64,000 bases of DNA from Penicillium oxalicum (Eukaryota > Ascomycota > Eurotiomycetes > Eurotiales > Aspergillaceae): positions 930,001-994,000 of the forward strand of contig NC_064656.1 in NCBI RefSeq assembly GCF_001723175.1, written 5' to 3'. A model generated the notes under the pieces. That model saw only the letters and a program-made list of their open reading frames with translations. It was not told the DNA's origin and searched no databases. The first letter of the stretch is position 1. Every line of letters begins with the position of its first letter. The translations under genes and the position numbers were made by a program. Shown here one piece after another: positions 58,301 to 64,000 of this stretch.

Positions 58301-61300
58301 CTTTCTTCTGAGGGCGAAGCTGTACTTTTTGGTGCTTTGATGCTTCCTTGCGCAACTGAAGAAGGTCCGGACTTGAGACTGGATCGGAAAGTCCCTCTAT
58401 GAGTGATTATGGATCTTGGTGTCATGGCTGCGCACTAGGAGGAGATTTCGGTAGTGTGCATCATGATTCGCATTATTTGTGGGCATTTCTATCATTTTTG
58501 AGCTTTTGCGCTTAGGGAGATCGGGGTGTTTTGTATTTCTAATGATGAAAGTCTGGGCAGAGATGAATTGGAAGCCATTTCCCTGTGCGCCGGGTCATAA
58601 AAGAGGATCAATGATTCATGAATGGTGACGAAGTGTCGGTCAGGATGTAATTTCAAGATGATTCATTTGATTCATAGCACTTATTTGTGACCAGTCTCCA
58701 ATCTGACTTACGTCTAGGTGTCGATGAGAGCTTTTTACTTCAAGTCGTGTCTATCGCTTGACCATGAATGTCAAGGAGAAAAGGCCCTTGTTCCAGAGTA
58801 TCTAGTAGCTTCTTGCCCCGACGAGTCCCGGGTGAGAATCGCATGGCTGACGCGAGACCATCGGTTGAAAACTCAAGAGTGATATCTAAAGCCATGTATC
58901 TACGGTATGGGTAGTATCGAGAGTCGTGAGGTAGTACAACCTTCGGCATAATATACTGTATGTATTCATCGAGTGAGTTAGATCTTAGGATCATGCATCT
59001 GGACAGACCTACAGGTGGTTTGTTTACGTAGGGCATAGACATTAACCGTACATGCGTGAATCTCTAGGATAGATGAGTTCAATCCGCGCAGACTCGAGAA
59101 GATATATCTAGGGCTTGGTCCCTAGATGTCGAAATCCTTAGCATAAGAACAGTGTGCTCTTAGTTATCATCATGCAAGAGCTGATTCCAACCGCATGTAC
59201 TTCATCAACATTTTCAATTGAACATACCAGGCTGTAAGCTCGGGTGTCCCTCGACTTTGTTTTGATTACTATCCGGGCTTCAGGTCGATGTGGGTTTGCT
59301 ATTCAGTCATCGTGTTCATGTCAATACTTGATCCGTCATACAGAAGAATTTTCTATTAAAGAAGTACGTCATCTAGAGCAGAAACTCAGACTTCTCTTGG
59401 CAAGTATTTTTTGGTTGAGCATTTTGACGGCCCTTACGTGCAGATCCAACGCTGGTCAAGTTAATGTGAATACTTCAAGCGCTTAGATATACATTGACGG
59501 GCATTATGTCTCGATCACACCGCGGCTGCACCTCTTGAGACCCATGTCCGGCCTGATAGCTGGGACCTTCACCTTTTTTTTTCATTTTTGTCACACTGAC
59601 ACACAAGTAGCTTCCAGCGAGTTGCCCCTCGGGAAGGTGATGGCTATTCTTGTCATCTGAATGGGCCGAAGCAATCGAGCATCAACACGAGATCAAATGG
59701 TCAAAAATTGATGTTCCTCGGCAGTGGGGCCGAGACTCTGGTCAGGTGGGGAAGAGCCGAACACTTCGTTCCAGCGGTCCGTCGACTCGTTCCCACGATT
59801 CAATTCCAACGGAACCACAACAGGTCCGATCATCACTTGGATGTTGGGATTCAGGGGTTCCCAGATGAAGTGCTCTGGACTGTGGAAGCAGTGTGTCCCG
59901 AACAATCGAAAAAAAACACTGCACGGGGCACTTGACCAGGCCAGTACCCAGTCATCACGATGAGGATATTGCACAGTGTCACTTGCCGAGGACTGGTGTT
60001 CCAGCTCCACGTCTACGTCAGAACCCCGTCCATTAGTCTCTTTCGCGGAGGCTAGTTGACTACGTAGTTAGCGCCCGACTGCCAGCGCATCGGTGGGCTG
60101 GTTTCCTGAGGGGGAGACTCAGCCACGAGGGTTTCAAGATGCGTTACACAGTGGCATACCACGCTCTGTGTATGGAGTCCATACTAGTCACACTCTGTCG
60201 GTATGTCCCATGTTACTCTCTGGATGATAGCCGGAGGGGATGGGATCAAAGTAACGGAGACATCAGCCTGGGCATCAGTCACGACCTGGCTCAATGTCGG
60301 ACTCTCGACTCGACCAGCATGAGTCTAGGTCATGGCCGAGTATTCTGGAGCAGTGAACACACCAATTATTCTATCATGGCCACGTCTCTCATGGAAGGCT
60401 AGAACAGTTGAACCTGCCAGAGCCACCGGAGGGAGATCGCTCCCAAGCCGGATTGTCGCCCAACCGTGGCACAACCAAGCGAGTCCGCCCTCTGCACCCT
60501 TTGGTAGAAGGTGGAGTGGGATCATGGACCAATTCCTAAGAAATCAACACTCGAGAGGACTTTGCTTCCTCCCCTGTTCCTGTGCCGGTTCCAAGCACGT
60601 TTTCATCGAGTGCCTTTCTTAGTCACCGCGACCGACCCAGTTCGCCAGTCTTTCGGTTCTTCGTCTGTGGATCGAGCGACCGAACCTTTGGAGCACCAAA
60701 ATTTGTCACTGTAGAGAATGCTTCCCTTACAGCTTCTCCATGCTCCATGAGGATTCATCTACCGGTTCCGACTACTGAGTAGCTTGCACTGCATCTGCTC
60801 CCGGAGCTCTGCAGTCCCTATCGATCAATTTCCTGGCCATCCGCCGTGCAACAGGGTGTACTGGGGGTGCATACTTTTATTGGAGTTGGTGCTTCTTTAT
60901 CCTCACGCCCGTAGGCGATCGGAAGCAGGCCCTTACTGAGCCAATTGACTATTGACCCAAAAGAAGTATTCCAGCAGGTGTTGAAGCCCAATTCTCGTAA
61001 TCATAGGTCTGTGCTGTGCGCCGTCTGCTGGGAATTGCAATCCGCCGGGAACAAAATTCTTGGAAGAGACCGAGAAGCCCGAGTATTCGTCCTGCGATCA
61101 CTGCGGAATCTTATCTCCGAATTCTTCATTCTTGACACCGATTCTCTTCTCAAAAGCACTTCCACCCTCATTTCTCTGTTGATCCAAGTCCCTCCAGCGA
61201 TCATTGCCAACTGGCCTGGCGGTCTCGCCGCTCTGCTGTGGGTGTGCGAGAGGGTCCGCGCAAGCACGTCTGGGTGTGCTGCAGCTCATCCGGTGAACTC

Positions 61301-61570
61301 CCAGCCATCTCAATTAACCCCAGCCCCCACGGCCGCACGCCGACCCGATTCCTCTCTCCCAGGTATCTGCCTATGAGCAATTCTTGTCAGGGAGGTAAAG
61401 AAGCACTCCATCTGCCAAGTTCATCGAGCAGTGTCACTCTCCAGGTTTTCCATTTGGGGCGGACATTGAGACTGCGTCGTGACCGTCGCGGACTGCCTCA
61501 TCGGCCGGCTTTCGTCATCGTAATCGGAAGAGCCTCCAAACGGCCATTGAAAGAGATCACGGACAATTGA
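55398..61570. other. Gene-poor region upstream of the right-edge gene
   Basis: About 6.2 kb without a recognisable gene. C-rich runs at 56396-56413, AT-rich DNA at 56940-59600 and C/T-rich DNA from about 60550 towards the next gene. The 143-codon frame at 60945-61376 has no ATG and poor codon usage. The long leader fits a developmentally or environmentally regulated gene, or an unannotated RNA, but this is inference. Confidence 0.4.
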
Positions 61571-64000
61571 AGAGAGTTGTTTCTTCCTGGCGCACTGAAA
61601 GCCTCTCACAATTACCACCTCCAACTTTCCAAACCTCCCTCGCCCACCTTGGAAGTGTCTCACCACACCGACCGAGCATTTCACGAAGTTCACGACCGTC
61701 ACGACCTTACCACGTTTACGACCTCGGCGCAACAGCGTCCACACCTCTCTGCCGTTCACCCCAATCATTCACGTCCAATTGACCGTCGGCCACCCTCGGC
61801 GTCAGATTCACATCGATCGTTACGCAGGACCCGCCGCTCACCTGACGTTCGTCGTTTACCACACCGGCGGACCGTCTCTCACGACATCAGGTCTCCTGCG
61901 CAAGTAGTCCCCGTTGCGATTGTTCCTGAACCCACTCCTGCTTTTCCACCAATTCCGCCAGCTCTTTCCGAAGCTCAAACGGACGAACAGGGCTCAACCA
62001 TCGACGACCCGTACCAGCTCCTGACATCCTCCTACTGGCCTCGCCGCACCACGGGCGTCTCTTCTCGAACCGCCTCGGCCATCCTGTTCGCTCTTGAAGA
62101 GGGTATCCGTCGCCCATTCGCCTTCTCAACAGACTGGGAGGAAGTGAATGCTTCGATGCCCAATATGGTAGGTGTTGCTGGCGCCGCTGCGCCTGTGAAC
62201 AATGCCCGCATCGCAAACGGTGGGCCCCGCGTGCCTCCGGTGGCTGCTGGTCCTCCTCAAGCCTCTTCGACCCAGCCGCCGAGTGGTATGCGTACCCCGA
62301 CGGATATCATGAGACAACGTCGGGATCGTGAAGCTCGCCGAAAAGCAGAACAAGAAGCCCGTGAAAGAGAGCAAGAAGAGATTGAGCGACGGCAACTGGA
62401 GCAGGAGCAACTGCAGCAACAACAACAATCGAAACTTGCCTCCGCCGAACCATACGCTGCACCAGCACCGGCGCCCATGGATTCAGCCCCTCAACGTCGC
62501 GGCCAGCCTCGACCGTCCCAGAGAGGCTCGCAAACTCAGCCAGCTCCAGAAAATGTGCCAATGTCTGCACCAGGCACTGCGCCAGGCTATCGACCATCAA
62601 CCAGCGCCGGACCGATGGCGCCTCAACAAGACCATTCAGCTTCTATTGCTCCTCTTGCCCCGTCTGCGCGTGAACCGGAGATGCCATCGAACCCACCACG
62701 TCAGGGTCCAGCTCCACAGCATGGTCGCTCGCAGAGTGCCGCTGCGGCTCCCGGACAGCTACCCGGCGCAACAGGTTTCTCCAAGTCAGTGCCCGCTCCA
62801 GGAGCCAGCGCCCTAGAAGGTGCATCGCAGACACTTCAACAACCACGACGTGCAGGATTTCCGCACGCGTTTGAAAGATGGGAAACCCTTTCCTCTCATT
62901 GGGAAGGTCTGACGAGCTACTGGATTCGAAAGCTCGAGCAGCAGAATGAGGAATTGGAGCGAGACCCGCTCAGCCAACAGCTTGCCCGGCAGATCACAGA
63001 CCTATCGGCCGCGGGTGCGAATCTGTTCCACGCTGTCGTGGAGCTGCAGCGACTTCGGGCCTCCTCGGAGCGTAAGTTCCAGCGCTGGTTCTTCGATACA
63101 CGCGCCGAACAAGAACGGTCCAAAGAGGTACAGGGCGAATTAGAGCGTCAACTTCAAGCGGAACGCCAGAGCCGTATCGACGCCCTGGCCGCCGCTCAGG
63201 TGGCGGAGTCAGACAAGCTCAAGGCTGAAGAGCTACTGCGCGAGATGCGACGTGAGCTTCAGATTTCCAAAGAAGAAGCGCGACGCGCGTGGGAGGAACT
63301 GGGCCGCCGCGAGCAAGAGGAACGGGATCGAACCAACTCTCTTCGTAACGGCGAACCCACTCTGGTCGGTGGTGTCCAGGTCGTTCCCATGGTGCAAGGT
63401 GTACCCAGCCGCCATCCATCGCGACCCCCAACCCGGGATGGTCCCTACACTGGCGGTCCCACGGCGACGTCCGTGACCACGGACAACCGAGGAAAACCGA
63501 CCGATCCGAACATGGGTCGTACCTATTACGACGAGAACACACCTGTGTCTCCAACTGGATCTGACCCCTTTGTGGAGCCGAGAAAGACCGACCCTCCAGT
63601 CTCCAAGGCGCAATATCCGCCCAGCAACCAACTGTATCCCCAGGAGCCTGCGACCACGCCGTATGTCACACCGGCCACTGAGCCCGATACCCATTCCTAC
63701 ATTGGTAGCAGCGACGCAGAAGAAGAATACGCCGACTATCAACGCGCCAACTCGCAGCAGTACCATCAATATCCCACCGCCCCCCGCTCAGAGGAAAGCG
63801 AGGAGTATGACCACAGCGTTGCCGAAGATCCCCATTACACGAGTGGCTCTTACACGACTTCAGGTAGCTCAGCGCCGGTGCATGCCCCATACCCCCCGAC
63901 TTCAGCCGATTACAGCGGCACGGGATGGGGCGTGGGTACGGGGTGGGAATCGGTCACGCCGCGCCATCGTCACCCGACCCGTTTAAGCGACGTATTGGAA
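61571..64000 (+). CDS. Pro/Gln-rich coiled-coil protein, partial at the right edge, start unresolved
   Basis: One frame is open from 61571 (after TGA) to the window end, over 2.4 kb. The first in-frame ATG is only at about 62153 (SMPNMVG), although good protein sequence precedes it (SLRRTRRSPDVRRLPHRRT…DPYQLLTSSYWPRRTTGVSS). So the start exon is probably upstream; ATG 61374 followed by donor GGTAAAG is one candidate. Order: basic region; RDREARRKAEQEARERE helix; Gln/Pro/Ala-rich low complexity; the conserved-looking block FERWETLSSHWEGLTSYWIRKLEQ; a long coiled coil to about 63330; and an acidic Tyr/Pro-rich tail (DAEEEYADYQRANSQQYHQY). No enzyme motif. I do not recognise the family. Confidence 0.75.

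Noticed and set aside
60945..61376. 143-codon plus-strand ORF upstream of the right-edge gene
   Set aside because: It begins with TTG, has no internal ATG and no coding bias; likely leader sequence.

Overview
The window is nuclear DNA of a filamentous ascomycete, most likely Eurotiales (Aspergillus or Penicillium type). The evidence is short 45-180 nt introns with GT...AG ends and CTRAY-like branch sites, pyrimidine-rich leaders, C-ending codons in coding DNA, and a fungal gene set (rhodopsin-domain membrane protein, FSH1-type hydrolase, GH18 chitinase, GPI2, Atg29, CENP-O, Yae1). I see no operons, phage, transposon, CRISPR array, tRNA or rRNA.

Layout. 0.2-9 kb: rhodopsin-family membrane protein, FSH1-like serine hydrolase, aldehyde dehydrogenase of the succinate-semialdehyde type, and on the minus strand a secreted GH18 chitinase carrying an inserted hevein-like chitin-binding domain, followed by a possible decayed gene. 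9-21 kb: GPI2 (PIG-C), pantothenate kinase, an eight-exon DEAD-box RNA helicase, and a secreted CE4 polysaccharide deacetylase. 21.9-31 kb: type II membrane glycosyltransferase, phosphopantothenate-cysteine ligase, autophagy protein Atg29, and an HSL-type alpha/beta hydrolase. 32-46.8 kb: coiled-coil protein, CENP-O/Mcm21, ER acetyl-CoA transporter, a small secreted Cys-containing protein, a conserved hypothetical, a secreted SMP-30-type lactonase and Yae1. 46.8-61.5 kb is gene-poor, with one serine-rich hypothetical gene (51.6-53.3 kb) and an 8 kb stretch without a convincing gene. The right edge cuts a Pro/Gln-rich coiled-coil protein.

Exon structures were worked out by reading frame, splice sites and family motifs. 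Every complete multi-exon model listed as such has a length divisible by three. Two functional themes recur. One is CoA metabolism: pantothenate kinase, PPC synthetase and acetyl-CoA transporter. The other is cell wall and surface: chitinase, CE4 deacetylase, GPI2 and glycosyltransferase. The genes lie on both strands with unrelated genes between, so I treat both themes as loose neighbourhoods and not as a cluster.

The most unusual signals are at transcript level. They are a probable 10-nt micro-exon in Atg29, three stop-free introns of length 3n that are invisible to ORF calling (in the aldehyde dehydrogenase, pantothenate kinase and Atg29), and tandem splice donors that decide the catalytic motif of the chitinase. 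I did not find a clear new multi-gene system.
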